From Candidatus Peregrinibacteria bacterium (GTDB lineage Bacteria > Patescibacteriota > Gracilibacteria > UBA1369 > JACRIC01): 43,020 nucleotides of DNA. Below, piece after piece: positions 32,824 to 41,765 of this stretch (positions are counted from its first letter, which is position 1; the number at the start of each line of letters is the position of its first letter). A model generated the notes under the pieces. It was not told the DNA's origin. It was given only the letters and a program-made list of their open reading frames with translations, and made no database searches. The stretch is from contig JACPHH010000008.1 in the NCBI GenBank assembly GCA_016188705.1, forward strand, positions 1 to 43,020. The letters run 5' to 3'. A program made the position numbers and the translations under genes.

Positions 32824-34152
32824 TTATTGAGTGGGGAAAGTAAAACTCCGTATGGTCGTTGCTCTTGGATCAACAACGTTTTTATAACCGACAATAAGTT
32901 TGCCGTTCGAGTATTCAAGCACCGTATGCCTCGTGTCATTGGAGTCAGGAGTGGAATCATTATCGCTCACTTTGAAAAAGTCCTTCGTGCCATCATCTTT
33001 TTCAACAAAAACCCACGCTTCTCCAATAAATTCTTTTCCAATTGCAACAGTTCTACTCGCTCGAAGTGAAGTATCCTCCAAAGTGAATCCCCACAGCGTC
33101 AAATTTCCCCGGCGAAGATACCCTGTGACATAAACAGGAGCAAGTCCCCCGAAATCATGATCAATTTTTCTCGAACTCAGGTATTTCCAATCGCTCGAAT
33201 ATTTATATTCAACAAGTCCGTTCTGGTCGAAATTACGTCCGGCCGGATCTTTAGGAGAAGTCATTATGAAAAAATCAGCATCCTTTTTATACATCACGCC
33301 TGTAAATGGAGCGCTGTCGGGATTAGAAAGGAGAAGAGGAGAACTCGATGTTCCTGAAATTTTCGTTTCAAGCGTCACTGGATCGATTCCGTACAGCGCG
33401 AATCCATCGGCTATATGTTGTGAATTAAGCTTCACGACCCAAATATACAGAGTGCCATCAAGAATAACTGCCCCTGGATCATCCATTTTATATTTTTCCA
33501 GATTGACAATATTATTAAAAATATATTGTTTTTTCTGAAATTTCCACGTTGAGTCAAATCGGTAGACAACCGTTCGTTTCATATTTGATTGGTAAACGGT
33601 TTCAAAAATAAGGTCATAACCATTGGAATCACAGATAAGTTGATGATCTGTCACATTGCCATCAGGACCTTTTGAGGGATAGAGAACGAAATTCGAGGAA
33701 CCAAATTCTTGAGAACTTGAGTCTGTCCAATTTCCCTGAGTATCAATTTGAAAAGCTTTTAAAATTATTTCATTGGAAGCGCTCCTGCCTACTCCAACCG
33801 TCTGTCGCAATGCCACAAAAGCTGTATTTTCCGTAAGGCACATTTCAGGCCTTGAAATACCATCGGCTGCGTAATAAAGAATTTTTTCACTTTTAAATTG
33901 GGATGCGAGACTGGCATTTTTTTCTTCAGACGGCGCGGATGGAGGCGGAGTTTCCGTTTTTTTGTCTGGCCTGTACCTTTTTACTCGCGGACTCACTATT
34001 TCAAAATTTCTAAAAATGCCAAAGAGCGACGCGCTTCCATTGCGGAATATCAACGTAAACGCAAAAAGCACGCTTAAGAGAAAAACGAGAAGAATCAGAA
34101 GGCTTTTAAGAGCGGGCTGTTTCTTTTTAGAGAGTGACATTGAGATTGGCAT
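32824..34152 (-). CDS. Membrane-anchored extracytoplasmic protein, possible beta-propeller
   Basis: About 442 residues. A short basic start (SLSKKKQP) is followed by one strong hydrophobic segment (about residues 17-37, SLLILLVFLLSVLFAFTLIF), a Pro/Ser/Glu linker and then about 350 residues rich in Gly, Asp, Tyr and Trp with regular strand-turn patterns (YYAADGISRPEM, AVILDGTLYIWVVKL, GFTLEDTSL). That composition fits a beta-propeller or similar beta domain outside the cell. No enzyme motif is seen. The ATG at 34152 follows a T-rich tract; starts 13 codons upstream or 4 downstream are possible. Its end abuts the channel gene from the opposite side. Confidence 0.65.
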   Translation of the reverse strand: MPISMSLSKKKQPALKSLLILLVFLLSVLFAFTLIFRNGSASLFGIFRNFEIVSPRVKRYRPDKKTETPPPSAPSEEKNASLASQFKSEKILYYAADGISRPEMCLTENTAFVALRQTVGVGRSASNEIILKAFQIDTQGNWTDSSSQEFGSSNFVLYPSKGPDGNVTDHQLICDSNGYDLIFETVYQSNMKRTVVYRFDSTWKFQKKQYIFNNIVNLEKYKMDDPGAVILDGTLYIWVVKLNSQHIADGFALYGIDPVTLETKISGTSSSPLLLSNPDSAPFTGVMYKKDADFFIMTSPKDPAGRNFDQNGLVEYKYSSDWKYLSSRKIDHDFGGLAPVYVTGYLRRGNLTLWGFTLEDTSLRASRTVAIGKEFIGEAWVFVEKDDGTKDFFKVSDNDSTPDSNDTRHTVLEYSNGKLIVGYKNVVDPRATTIRSFTFPTQ

Positions 34153-34236
34153 AAAATGAAAAAAATTGAATAACTGCGTCAAATATAACACCTGTTCAGT
34201 GAAAATAAAAGAGGATGAAATGAACTCTATTTTTAT

Positions 34237-34527
34237 ATTTGCCCACCGCTTTTTTTGAACAAATGGAGCGGGGATTATAGGAACTCACACAAAACCCCAT
34301 TTCTACTGCAATTTTAAATTTTTGGCTCCAAATTGTTCAGAGCTCGTCAACGTATCTTATTTGATACGCCTTCCTCGCTCTTCACAATTTTCGCTCAAAA
34401 ATTTAAAATTTCGTTACGAAAGCGAGTTTTATGTGAGTTCCTGCCATTTGAGCGCATAGCGAAGCGTAGCGAAAATGGAATCCCCGCCCCATTTCTATCC
34501 GAATAAAAAGTAAAACGGTGGGTAAAT
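34237..34527. repeat. Palindromic element, type D, copy 3, split by a type B element
   Basis: Outer ends TTTGCCCACCG and CGGTGGGTAAATA, and the loop GAGCGCATAGCGAAGCGTAG, are those of type D. The left half is interrupted after GGAGCGGGGATTAT by a 164-bp element, after which the D sequence resumes with GCCATTTGAGCG. Confidence 0.85.
34279..34442. repeat. Palindromic element, type B variant, nested in type D
   Basis: Own inverted ends AGGAACTCACACAAAAC and GTTTTATGTGAGTTCCT; inside, in the opposite orientation to the other B copies, are CTACTGCAATTTTAAATTTT, CAACGTATCTTATTTGATACG and TTCGCTCAA. The element entered an existing type D copy. Confidence 0.87.
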
Positions 34528-34541
34528 ACCTATTTTTCCGT

Positions 34542-34570
34542 TTGAACTTTGAGACTCTATTTGATACAGT
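34542..34570 (+). promoter_or_regulatory. Candidate promoter of tRNA-Phe
   Basis: TTGAAC (34542-34547) and TACAGT (34565-34570) are separated by 17 bases, and the tRNA starts 30 bases after the -10. This is the expected spacing for a housekeeping sigma factor, with two mismatches to consensus in each box. Confidence 0.4.
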
Positions 34571-34599
34571 ACAAATGAAATTTTTTATTCCCATGATAC

Positions 34600-34671
34600 G
34601 CCGCGGTAGCTCATTGGTAGAGCAGTGGACTGAAAATCCACGTGTAGGCGGTCCGATTCCGCCCCGCGGCA
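34600..34671 (+). tRNA. tRNA-Phe (anticodon GAA)
   Basis: Acceptor stem GCCGCGG/CCGCGGC, D-arm TAGCTCATTGGTAGAGCA, anticodon stem GTGGA/TCCAC with loop CTGAAAA (anticodon GAA), T stem GGCGG/CCGCC. CCA is not encoded. The T loop reads TCCGATT, so position 55, normally U (pseudouridine), is C. Confidence 0.92.
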
Positions 34672-34716
34672 TTTTCTTTCCGATCTTCACGGAATTTTTT
34701 CATAAAAACCCATTGT

Positions 34717-36714
34717 ATGAAGCGTGAATCGCTTCTTCATTCGCTTCCACTTATCTTGATCTTGGGCATCATCGCGTATTCAGCCCTCAGTCTTTCCGGA
34801 AAAAAATACGATAATAGCTCTCTTTTTTTCTCAACTCTTGCGTGCGTCGGTGTCAGCGTATTGGTTGTTTTTTTGTGCTACAGGAAAAATCGGGAATCAG
34901 CTCGAAAAGAAACAGGATTGTTGCTGCTTTTTATTTTGCTTTTTGCAATATCATGGTACCTTTCCGAGACCCGCACATACGGTTTTTCTGAATTACTTGT
35001 TTGGACAGCGAGTCTGCTTCTTTACATGAGTTTCGCGCATACCACCATTCAAAAAAAATGGTTTTTAAATGGAATCGTTGCGCTTGGAGTGGTGAGCAGC
35101 ATTATGGGTTCCTATTTTTATATAAATAATCCGGCTACGCGATTTTCAGGAACTTTTTTAAATGCCGATACGATTTCCGAAAATTGGCCGAACACATTTG
35201 CTTTTTTTATTTTGATGATTTGGCCGCTTGTTTTAAGCATGAAAATTTTTCCCCAAACACCGCAGCAAACAGAAAAATCAATACAAATCGAAACTGAAAA
35301 TGGGAGCCAATCAAAAAAAAAGTCCCACGCATGTTCAGAGTCAACACAGATGAACACTCCAAAAACTCGGCTCATCTCAATTCTGGAAACAATCGTAAAA
35401 ACAGGAACGATCGTTATTTTACTCACGGCTTTATATCTTACTTTTTCGCGCGCTGCTTACCTTATTTTTTTCATTCAATGTATTTTTCTCGCGGCCACCT
35501 TGCGTCCGAAGAGAAAAAAAATGGCGATTCAAACGATTCTTACAATCATCTGTGTCGTGGTTCTTGTCATTGGACTGCAGTTTCTTCGGGCGAGATCATT
35601 TCCAACAATTTCGATAGGGGAGCGTCTTACATTTCAAAATCAGGAAAAGGCAACGTCCATTCGCGAACGTCTTGATTTTTGGGAAGGTTCCGTAAAATTA
35701 GCATTAGAAAAACCATTTTTTGGATATGGACCCTACAGTTTTCAGTTCAGTTATCCGCATCTGCAAAAGGTATTTTTGGCTCTTTCCGATCATCCTCACA
35801 ACCTATTTCTCAAGGTCGCGGCGGAGCTGGGCATTCCTGCTCTCATTGTACTCATACTTTTTTTTCTCAGTTTTTGTTGGACTTGCGTCAAACGTTTTAA
35901 ATTTCTTGAAGGGAGTGAAAGACAAATGGCTATTATTCTCGCGGCTTCAGCAGGTGGCGCGCTTTTCCACGCCGAGCTCGACTACAATTTTAATTTCATC
36001 GCTACTATTGTTCTCTTTTGGATTTTGCTGGCGTTTTTGAGAAGCTGTTTTGCTTTTCCTCATCTTCAACAGGAAAGTAAAACGCGCTTGAATGCCGTTA
36101 TTGCGGTAATAGTGCTCATAAATGTATTTTTTGAAATGGGACTTCTCGGCATTGAAAAAAAAGCCAATGCGACGGAACAGCGCGGCGAATATAAAATATC
36201 GGAAAAATATTTTAAAATGTACGAGCAGACGCTTTTTCCAAGAGATTATTATTTTAAGCGTTTTCGTATTTTTAAGGAAGAAGGCAATATCGATCTCGCG
36301 CTTATAGCTTTGGAGAAAGAGAAGACTCTAAGTTCGGGCAATTCGGAAGCATGGGAACGTCTGGGTGAAATTCAGCGTGACAACAAAAAATACCATGAGG
36401 CTTTGGAATCATTTCGAAAAGCGCTTGAACTGAATCCCATGAATCATTTTTGGTACTATTGGAATTTTATTGATACAGCGCGAAAACTTGGTCAATTGGA
36501 TGAAATTGAAAACATAAAACCGCGAGTTCTCAATCTTCTGGAAAAATACGAATGGCAATTAAAAAATAACATTCATTATACCGCCAAAACTCCGAACGCT
36601 CGAGCCTCTGTCGCGCTCTATAAACTGCTCGCGGCGCTCTATCCGAATGAAAGCGATCAATACACAATGAAAGCTCAAATCTACGAGCAATTGATCATTA
36701 TTCTGATGGATTAG
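34717..36714 (+). CDS. O-antigen ligase/polymerase-family membrane protein with C-terminal TPR
   Basis: 665 residues. About ten to twelve hydrophobic segments span residues 10-470. The Wzy_C/O-antigen-ligase region is recognised by LTFSRAAYLIFF, FFGYGPYSF with DHPHNLFLKVAAELGI (large loop with the conserved His and Glu), and FHAELDYNFNF. The soluble C-terminal 180 residues contain at least one clear TPR (AWERLGEIQRDNKKYHEALE, ALELNP). Such enzymes polymerise or transfer polysaccharide or glycosylate proteins at the outer membrane face. Between loops a charged Gln/Lys-rich stretch (residues about 190-215) is cytoplasmic or extracellular. It follows tRNA-Phe by 45 bases. Confidence 0.85.
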   Translation: MKRESLLHSLPLILILGIIAYSALSLSGKKYDNSSLFFSTLACVGVSVLVVFLCYRKNRESARKETGLLLLFILLFAISWYLSETRTYGFSELLVWTASLLLYMSFAHTTIQKKWFLNGIVALGVVSSIMGSYFYINNPATRFSGTFLNADTISENWPNTFAFFILMIWPLVLSMKIFPQTPQQTEKSIQIETENGSQSKKKSHACSESTQMNTPKTRLISILETIVKTGTIVILLTALYLTFSRAAYLIFFIQCIFLAATLRPKRKKMAIQTILTIICVVVLVIGLQFLRARSFPTISIGERLTFQNQEKATSIRERLDFWEGSVKLALEKPFFGYGPYSFQFSYPHLQKVFLALSDHPHNLFLKVAAELGIPALIVLILFFLSFCWTCVKRFKFLEGSERQMAIILAASAGGALFHAELDYNFNFIATIVLFWILLAFLRSCFAFPHLQQESKTRLNAVIAVIVLINVFFEMGLLGIEKKANATEQRGEYKISEKYFKMYEQTLFPRDYYFKRFRIFKEEGNIDLALIALEKEKTLSSGNSEAWERLGEIQRDNKKYHEALESFRKALELNPMNHFWYYWNFIDTARKLGQLDEIENIKPRVLNLLEKYEWQLKNNIHYTAKTPNARASVALYKLLAALYPNESDQYTMKAQIYEQLIIILMD

Positions 36715-36865
36715 TTCAATAAAATGAGTGAGCAAGCTAGTTTACGATATTTTCATTTTTATCAAATCGTATTGAATCTAAACATAACGTCTTAAGTTAT
36801 CGAACATATATCGTTTAGTGTTTCCTATTACGATGGTCAAATATTTATGACGCTATGTATAGACT
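36715..36865. other. Convergent intergenic gap, nothing recognised
   Basis: AT-rich sequence between the convergent ligase and Ehr large-subunit genes. I see no gene for a NuoB-like small subunit, no strong hairpin and no palindromic element. Confidence 0.5.
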
Positions 36866-38491
36866 TCATAAATCATTTCCCGTGTAGGACAAATTGAAAC
36901 TTTTATTAATAAGCGGAAAATCCGGCACGACGTTATGAGCGCCGGCGTATCCAAGCAACGACCAATTCACGAATGAAGGATCTCGCGGCGCGACTCTTTC
37001 AATATTTCCGAGGCTATCTGTTTTGAGAAAATACAGTATTTCTCCTCTCCATCCCTCGACCACGCTTATGTCAACGGCATTTTTTTTAAAAATTCCGGTA
37101 GTTTTCGTCTCAATAGGTCCATCTGGTAATGTCTTCAATGCCTGTTCAATGAGTTTTATTGACGCGCGTACTTCTTTGATACGAACTTGAAATCTTGCAT
37201 AAACATCGCCACTCTCTTCAGTTTCAACGGTATTCAAATGTATTTCATCGTATGCCGCATAAGGAAAATCAATACGCGCGTCATTTTTGAGGCCAACAGC
37301 TTTAGCAGCGATACCTGTCGCGCCATGATCCACGGCAATCTTATACGACAACACGCCGGTGCCTTTGAGTCGATTCAGAAGAGATGCGCTATTTTCAGCA
37401 ATTTTCATAACTTCGGAAAAATCTTTGAGCAAATGGGCAAGATCGCTGGACAACATTTGTTTTTCTTCAATTCCTATATCTTTCGTAACTCCGCCACGGA
37501 CATTGACTCCTCGAAGGAATCTGCTTCCCGTCAACCGTTCGTTGAGTCTCATAACCATTTCTCGAAGTCTCGCGCCATTGGCTCCTCCAAAATTAAATCC
37601 TGTATCAATCATAATCGCGCCGATATCGCCACAATGATTCGCCAATCGTTCCAGTTCCGCATATATCACTCGTAAATATCGCGCTCTTTTTGGCGCTATT
37701 ACGTCACTTAATTGCTCTAATGCTTGACAAAAAGCCAACGAATGACTGAATGAGCTGTCTCCGGAAATTTTTTCTGAAAGACGCGCCATATCATTTGGCG
37801 GCAAAGTTTCAAAAAGTTTTTCACTTCCTTTGTGAGTAAAACCAAGACGAGGCTCAAGCAGGATGATTTCTTCTCCCGCCACGCTAAATCGGAAATGGCC
37901 GGGTTCGATAATTCCCGCGTGAATCGGACCAACAGGTATCTCATACATTCCTTCTCCTCCGACTTCTTGAAATGTATATGTTCGTCGCGTTTCTCCGTTT
38001 TTGTTTGATTTGTCAGCCGGCAGGCTCAAATTTTCTTCATTTCGCTGCGCGTCTTTTGGCCTTGTATTCCATGGAACATTTTTTTGTAACGGATACAAAT
38101 TTTCCGGCCAATTTTCATGAAGAATAATCGGTCGGGGGTCAGGATGCCCGACTGGAATCAGTCCGAAAAATGTTTGTATTTTTCTTTCGTAATTCCATGA
38201 TCCGCGAATAACGGAAGAAATCGACGGAAATTGTTCCGTATTTTTTAATTGAATATAAGGAATAATAAATGAGTGCTCCGTGGGCGCGCCGAAAACATAC
38301 CATATTTTAAAACATCCTTGTTCCTTTCTTTCATCCGTTGCCGTTATGAGTTTCAGTGAACAATTTTTACTGTGTAAATCATGCGCGACTTCTTTAATCC
38401 GAGAAACTGGTACTTCGAAAATACCTGCGTTTTGAGAGAATTCGACGTGAACGTCTTTGGAAATATAGTGTTTTAAATTGTCTCTATTCAT
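36866..38491 (-). CDS. hyfG: Ehr/hydrogenase-4-like large subunit (NuoC-NuoD fusion) without [NiFe] ligands
   Basis: 541 residues. Residues 1-170 resemble the NuoC/30-kDa domain (SWNYERKIQTFFGLIPVGHPDPRP region), residues 175-541 the NuoD/HycE catalytic-subunit fold (GPIHAGIIEPGHFRF, GFTHKGSEKLF). Where [NiFe] enzymes have CxxC at the first ligand site, this protein reads KISGDSSFSHS (residues 241-251); at the second site DPxxxC is DPSFVNW (504-510). All four Ni-binding Cys are therefore missing. This matches the energy-converting-hydrogenase-related (Ehr) class described between complex I and group 4 hydrogenases. The reaction is unknown. It is the last gene of the complex here; a truncated palindrome lies before its start. 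Confidence 0.88.
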   Translation of the reverse strand: MNRDNLKHYISKDVHVEFSQNAGIFEVPVSRIKEVAHDLHSKNCSLKLITATDERKEQGCFKIWYVFGAPTEHSFIIPYIQLKNTEQFPSISSVIRGSWNYERKIQTFFGLIPVGHPDPRPIILHENWPENLYPLQKNVPWNTRPKDAQRNEENLSLPADKSNKNGETRRTYTFQEVGGEGMYEIPVGPIHAGIIEPGHFRFSVAGEEIILLEPRLGFTHKGSEKLFETLPPNDMARLSEKISGDSSFSHSLAFCQALEQLSDVIAPKRARYLRVIYAELERLANHCGDIGAIMIDTGFNFGGANGARLREMVMRLNERLTGSRFLRGVNVRGGVTKDIGIEEKQMLSSDLAHLLKDFSEVMKIAENSASLLNRLKGTGVLSYKIAVDHGATGIAAKAVGLKNDARIDFPYAAYDEIHLNTVETEESGDVYARFQVRIKEVRASIKLIEQALKTLPDGPIETKTTGIFKKNAVDISVVEGWRGEILYFLKTDSLGNIERVAPRDPSFVNWSLLGYAGAHNVVPDFPLINKSFNLSYTGNDL

Positions 38492-38503
38492 ATAAATTTT
38501 AAA

Positions 38504-38536
38504 ATTTTGTTACGAAGTTACGTTTTTCAGATTGTT
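38504..38536. repeat. Half palindromic element, type B remnant
   Basis: AAAATTTTGTTACGAAGTTACGTTTTTCAGA corresponds to the outer arm of type B in reverse orientation, ending in TTGTTCCT. Only one half is present. It lies between the HyfF-like and large-subunit genes and overlaps the stop region of the former. Confidence 0.65.
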
Positions 38537-40002
38537 CCTCTCATCTTGTAGCTTATAGTTACAGCATTCAACAAATCGAGTAAAAATCGCGGAAAATAAA
38601 AACTTAAAAACAGAGCAAGCGCGAGAAGGGCAAGAGGTGGAAGAATGAGCCAGATATTTTCTTTTCCGGTTTTGAATTCAGACGACCCTGTCGTGACTTC
38701 AGACGGCTTTTCTCCAAACGCCATGGAGCTGGCATGTTTCAGAAATCCAATGAAAAGAATCGCCATTAAAAACATGGCAACAATGCTCACGATGGCATGT
38801 ATTTTTATGCCTACGGAAAGTATCGATATTTTTGTGAGAAATATGCCGAATGGCGGGGCGCCCGTGATAGCAAAGATTCCTACGAGAAAAAGTATGGATG
38901 TTATGGGCAGACTACTAAGCATTCCTTTTACTTTGGCGATTTTTGTCGAGCTGTATTTTAAAAATATCGTGCCTGCGGATAAAAAGAGCGCGGATTTAAT
39001 CAAAGAATGATAGATCATGTGGAGTACGGCGGGATAAATGCCAAGTGGTCCAAAGCCGAATCCAAGCGATATGATTCCCATATTTTCAATGCTTGAATAA
39101 GCGAGCAGCCGTTTATAATTTTTTTGGGTAAGAATAATGAGCGCGGCGACAAAGATTGAAAGTAAACCAAAAATAATGAGCAAATTGTTAGAAAAAGAAG
39201 CATCACGCAGAGCAAAATCAGTAATTATTTTAAATTTCATGACAATAACAAACGCGACATTGAGAAGTACTCCTGACAAAAGCGCGCTCACCGGAGCCGG
39301 AGCTTTACTGTGAGCGTCGGGTAACCATGTGTGCATGGGAGCAAGCCCAACCTTGGTTCCGTAACCAATCAAAATAAAAATAAAAGCAATTTTCGCTATC
39401 AACGGATCGAGATGTAAGGCGGCGTCCCTGAGCGCGTAAAAACTATTCCCACTCAATTCATTGACAGAAGTAAAATACAAAAGCGTCCCAAAAAAACCCA
39501 AAAGCAATCCAACCGAATTAATGATCAAATATTTCCACGCCGCCTCCGTGACGGACGGTTTGTTATAAAAACTGATAAGAAAAGCGGTGGAAAGCGTTGT
39601 TGCCTCGATGGCAATCCAAGCTAAAATTGGACTGTTGGCGCTGATAGCTAAAAACATCGCCAATAAAAAAAGATTCAGTAAAATAAAATATTGTTTTACT
39701 CTGGTGAATCCGATGATATTTTTAAGGGTTTCCTGGCGGAGATATTGCACGGAATAAATCGTGGTGGCGAGTCCGACAAAAGCAATAATAAGCATGACAA
39801 TGGCTTCAAAAGACTCAATACTGAAAAAATAGAACGGCACGTAAGTTTTGACGGAACCGACTTTAAGGGAAATAATAATCGACTCAACAAGCGCGATGAC
39901 CGTGGCAACGATCGAAATACATTCAATAACACGTCTGGATGTAAGCACGACACAGAGAAAGGCGGCGATAAAAAAAGACCCAAAAATTAACAATAATTCC
40001 AT
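38527..40002 (-). CDS. hyfF: HyfF/MrpD/NuoN-like proton-channel subunit
   Basis: 491 residues with about 14 hydrophobic segments, the antiporter-like fold of complex I, Mrp and group 4 hydrogenases. The key charged residues of the proton path are visible: Glu in WIAIEATTLST, Lys in GTKVGLAPMHTWLPDAH (with the signature PDAHSKAPAPVSALLSG) and Lys in HSLIKSALFLSAG. It would move ions across the membrane as the complex works. The ATG at 40002 lies one base from the end of a type B palindrome, so no ribosome-binding site outside the repeat is possible. Confidence 0.9.
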   Translation of the reverse strand: MELLLIFGSFFIAAFLCVVLTSRRVIECISIVATVIALVESIIISLKVGSVKTYVPFYFFSIESFEAIVMLIIAFVGLATTIYSVQYLRQETLKNIIGFTRVKQYFILLNLFLLAMFLAISANSPILAWIAIEATTLSTAFLISFYNKPSVTEAAWKYLIINSVGLLLGFFGTLLYFTSVNELSGNSFYALRDAALHLDPLIAKIAFIFILIGYGTKVGLAPMHTWLPDAHSKAPAPVSALLSGVLLNVAFVIVMKFKIITDFALRDASFSNNLLIIFGLLSIFVAALIILTQKNYKRLLAYSSIENMGIISLGFGFGPLGIYPAVLHMIYHSLIKSALFLSAGTIFLKYSSTKIAKVKGMLSSLPITSILFLVGIFAITGAPPFGIFLTKISILSVGIKIHAIVSIVAMFLMAILFIGFLKHASSMAFGEKPSEVTTGSSEFKTGKENIWLILPPLALLALALFLSFYFPRFLLDLLNAVTISYKMRGTI

Positions 40003-40003
40003 A

Positions 40004-40165
40004 AGGAGCCTCTGAAAAACGTAACTTCGTAACGAAATTTTACCATGTCGAGCGAAAATTGTGAACAGCGACGAAGGCGTATCAGATTAGATACGTCGAG
40101 GAGCTGTGAACGATTTGCAGCCGACATGGTAAAATTGCAGTAGATTACGTTTTTCAGAGGCTCCA
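40004..40165. repeat. Palindromic element, type B, copy 3 (between hyfE- and hyfF-like genes)
   Basis: Ends AGGAGCCTCTGAAAAACGTA and TACGTTTTTCAGAGGCTCC; inner arms TTTTACCATGTCG and CGACATGGTAAAA. It fills the gap between two genes of the Ehr operon and touches the start codon of the second. In this copy the minus-strand GGA frame meets a stop. Confidence 0.87.
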
Positions 40166-40170
40166 TAATG

Positions 40171-40818
40171 TTATTCTTTTAAATGTTTCATTGAAGTTAC
40201 GTCGAGTGAGCCAAAGTGCTTATAGATCATGGACACAAACACGGTAGCTATAAGAATCCAAACGAAAATATCAAATATAATTCCCATCTGTAAACCGGGT
40301 GAACGTTCAAGACCCGCGAAAAAAACAAATGCTACGATGCTATTTTCAAGCGAAAGAACGCCAAGAGCTTGAGAAAGCGCGCCTTTGCGGTTGACGATGA
40401 GAAAAAGAGAAATAAAAATCGCAGAAAGAGCCAGTGACAGCAGAGCAAAATGAGCGGGAATAATATTTGTGAGCGATGAAAATTTTTGGGAGTGAGCGAC
40501 TGCGGTAAATGAGGCAATGACAATGAGCGTAAGAGGTAAATTCAAATAGCTGCTGACGGAAAATGTTAATTCGTGTTTTTGAATGAGTTTTATAAAAAAT
40601 AACGGCGCAACGATAACTTTCACAATCAATGTAACCAAAATCAGTAAAAGAAGCGGGAAATTATTTGTTTCAAAAAAGGAACCCATGAGTACAACCACGA
40701 TAGCGAAAGATTGAATGCCGTAGGCGATCACGGCTTCAAAATTTTTCTTTATAAGATGCAAAAAAATAATGCTTAAAAAAATCGTTCCCGATAAAAATTG
40801 TAAAAAAACTATGCTCAT
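40171..40818 (-). CDS. hyfE: HyfE-like membrane subunit of the Ehr complex
   Basis: 215 residues, about six to seven hydrophobic segments, the size of hydrogenase-4 component E (NuoK-related). The segment VVLMGSFFETNNFPLLLLILVTL and LSLENSIVAFVFFAG, with a membrane Glu, resemble the NuoK-like Glu helices that pass protons. It begins 5 bases after the HyfC-like gene stop, with the leader AAATTTT before the ATG. Recognition rests on position and topology as well as on these motifs. Confidence 0.78.
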   Translation of the reverse strand: MSIVFLQFLSGTIFLSIIFLHLIKKNFEAVIAYGIQSFAIVVVLMGSFFETNNFPLLLLILVTLIVKVIVAPLFFIKLIQKHELTFSVSSYLNLPLTLIVIASFTAVAHSQKFSSLTNIIPAHFALLSLALSAIFISLFLIVNRKGALSQALGVLSLENSIVAFVFFAGLERSPGLQMGIIFDIFVWILIATVFVSMIYKHFGSLDVTSMKHLKE

Positions 40819-40823
40819 AAAAT

Positions 40824-41753
40824 TTATATTTGAATGAGGCCGATTGCGACGGCGCTTAAAATAAAAGAAGTTACTAAAAGATCAGGCAATCTAAAAAATC
40901 TGAATTTTGCCATGGTGGATTCGATGATCGCGATGATAAAACAGAGAATGAATATTTTTACAAGAAGAGCAATGACGCCAAGAAAAATCGCGTTTACTCC
41001 AGCGTTTTGCGCGATGCCGTAGGGGAAAAACAGATTTATTCCAAGCGCGGCAAAAATGAAAAATTTATTGGCCGCCGCCCATTCTATGAGCGCCAATCTT
41101 TTGCCAGAATATTCCAAAATCATGGCTTCATGGATCATCGTGAGTTCCAAATGAGTCGCGGGATTATCAAAAGGAAACCGTCCGGTTTCAGCAAGTAAAA
41201 TAATAAAAAAACCAGCGAACGCCAAGATAGAGGGAAGAAAAAATTGAGTCGCGAGCAAGATTTCAGCGTCAGAAATAGCAAAAAGATTGGTAGTGCCGGA
41301 CATGAGCGCGGTAGTGAACAAGGAAAGAATGAGTCCTCCTTCTGCCAATGCGGCAACGGTCATTTCTCGGCTGGAGCCAAATCCGCCGAATGCGCTTCCC
41401 GTATCCATTCCAGCAAGAGCCAGAAAGAATGTGCCAAGAGCCAGTGTATACACCACGACCAGAAGATCGCCCGTGAATGTATTTCGGAGAAAAGAAGCAA
41501 AGAGCGGAATACTTACTCCAATAACAAGAGTTGCGGCAAAAATAATACATGGAGCAAAACGAAAAATCCATGAAGCGTCAGAACTTATAATTTCATCTTT
41601 ATGCATCAACTTCCAAATATCTTTGTAGGGCTGAAAAATAGTTGCTCCTTGCCGATTTTGAAATCTGGCCTTTATTTTTTTTATTATGCCGATACAAAGA
41701 GGCGAGAGCGCGGGTACAAAAACGAGTTGCGTTAGCCAGGCGAGAATCATCAT
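40824..41753 (-). CDS. hyfC: HyfC/NuoH-like membrane subunit of the Ehr complex
   Basis: 309 residues with eight hydrophobic segments. The NuoH/HyfC family marks are clear: RFQNRQGATIFQPYKDIWKL in the first cytoplasmic loop, and ETGRFPFDNPATHLELTMIHEAM with EYSGKRLALIEW, the conserved acidic loop that couples the peripheral arm to the membrane. It forms the joint between the large subunit and the antiporter subunits. It starts with two consecutive ATGs; the first is used here. Confidence 0.9.
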   Translation of the reverse strand: MMILAWLTQLVFVPALSPLCIGIIKKIKARFQNRQGATIFQPYKDIWKLMHKDEIISSDASWIFRFAPCIIFAATLVIGVSIPLFASFLRNTFTGDLLVVVYTLALGTFFLALAGMDTGSAFGGFGSSREMTVAALAEGGLILSLFTTALMSGTTNLFAISDAEILLATQFFLPSILAFAGFFIILLAETGRFPFDNPATHLELTMIHEAMILEYSGKRLALIEWAAANKFFIFAALGINLFFPYGIAQNAGVNAIFLGVIALLVKIFILCFIIAIIESTMAKFRFFRLPDLLVTSFILSAVAIGLIQI

Positions 41754-41765
41754 AGAGTGAAAGAG

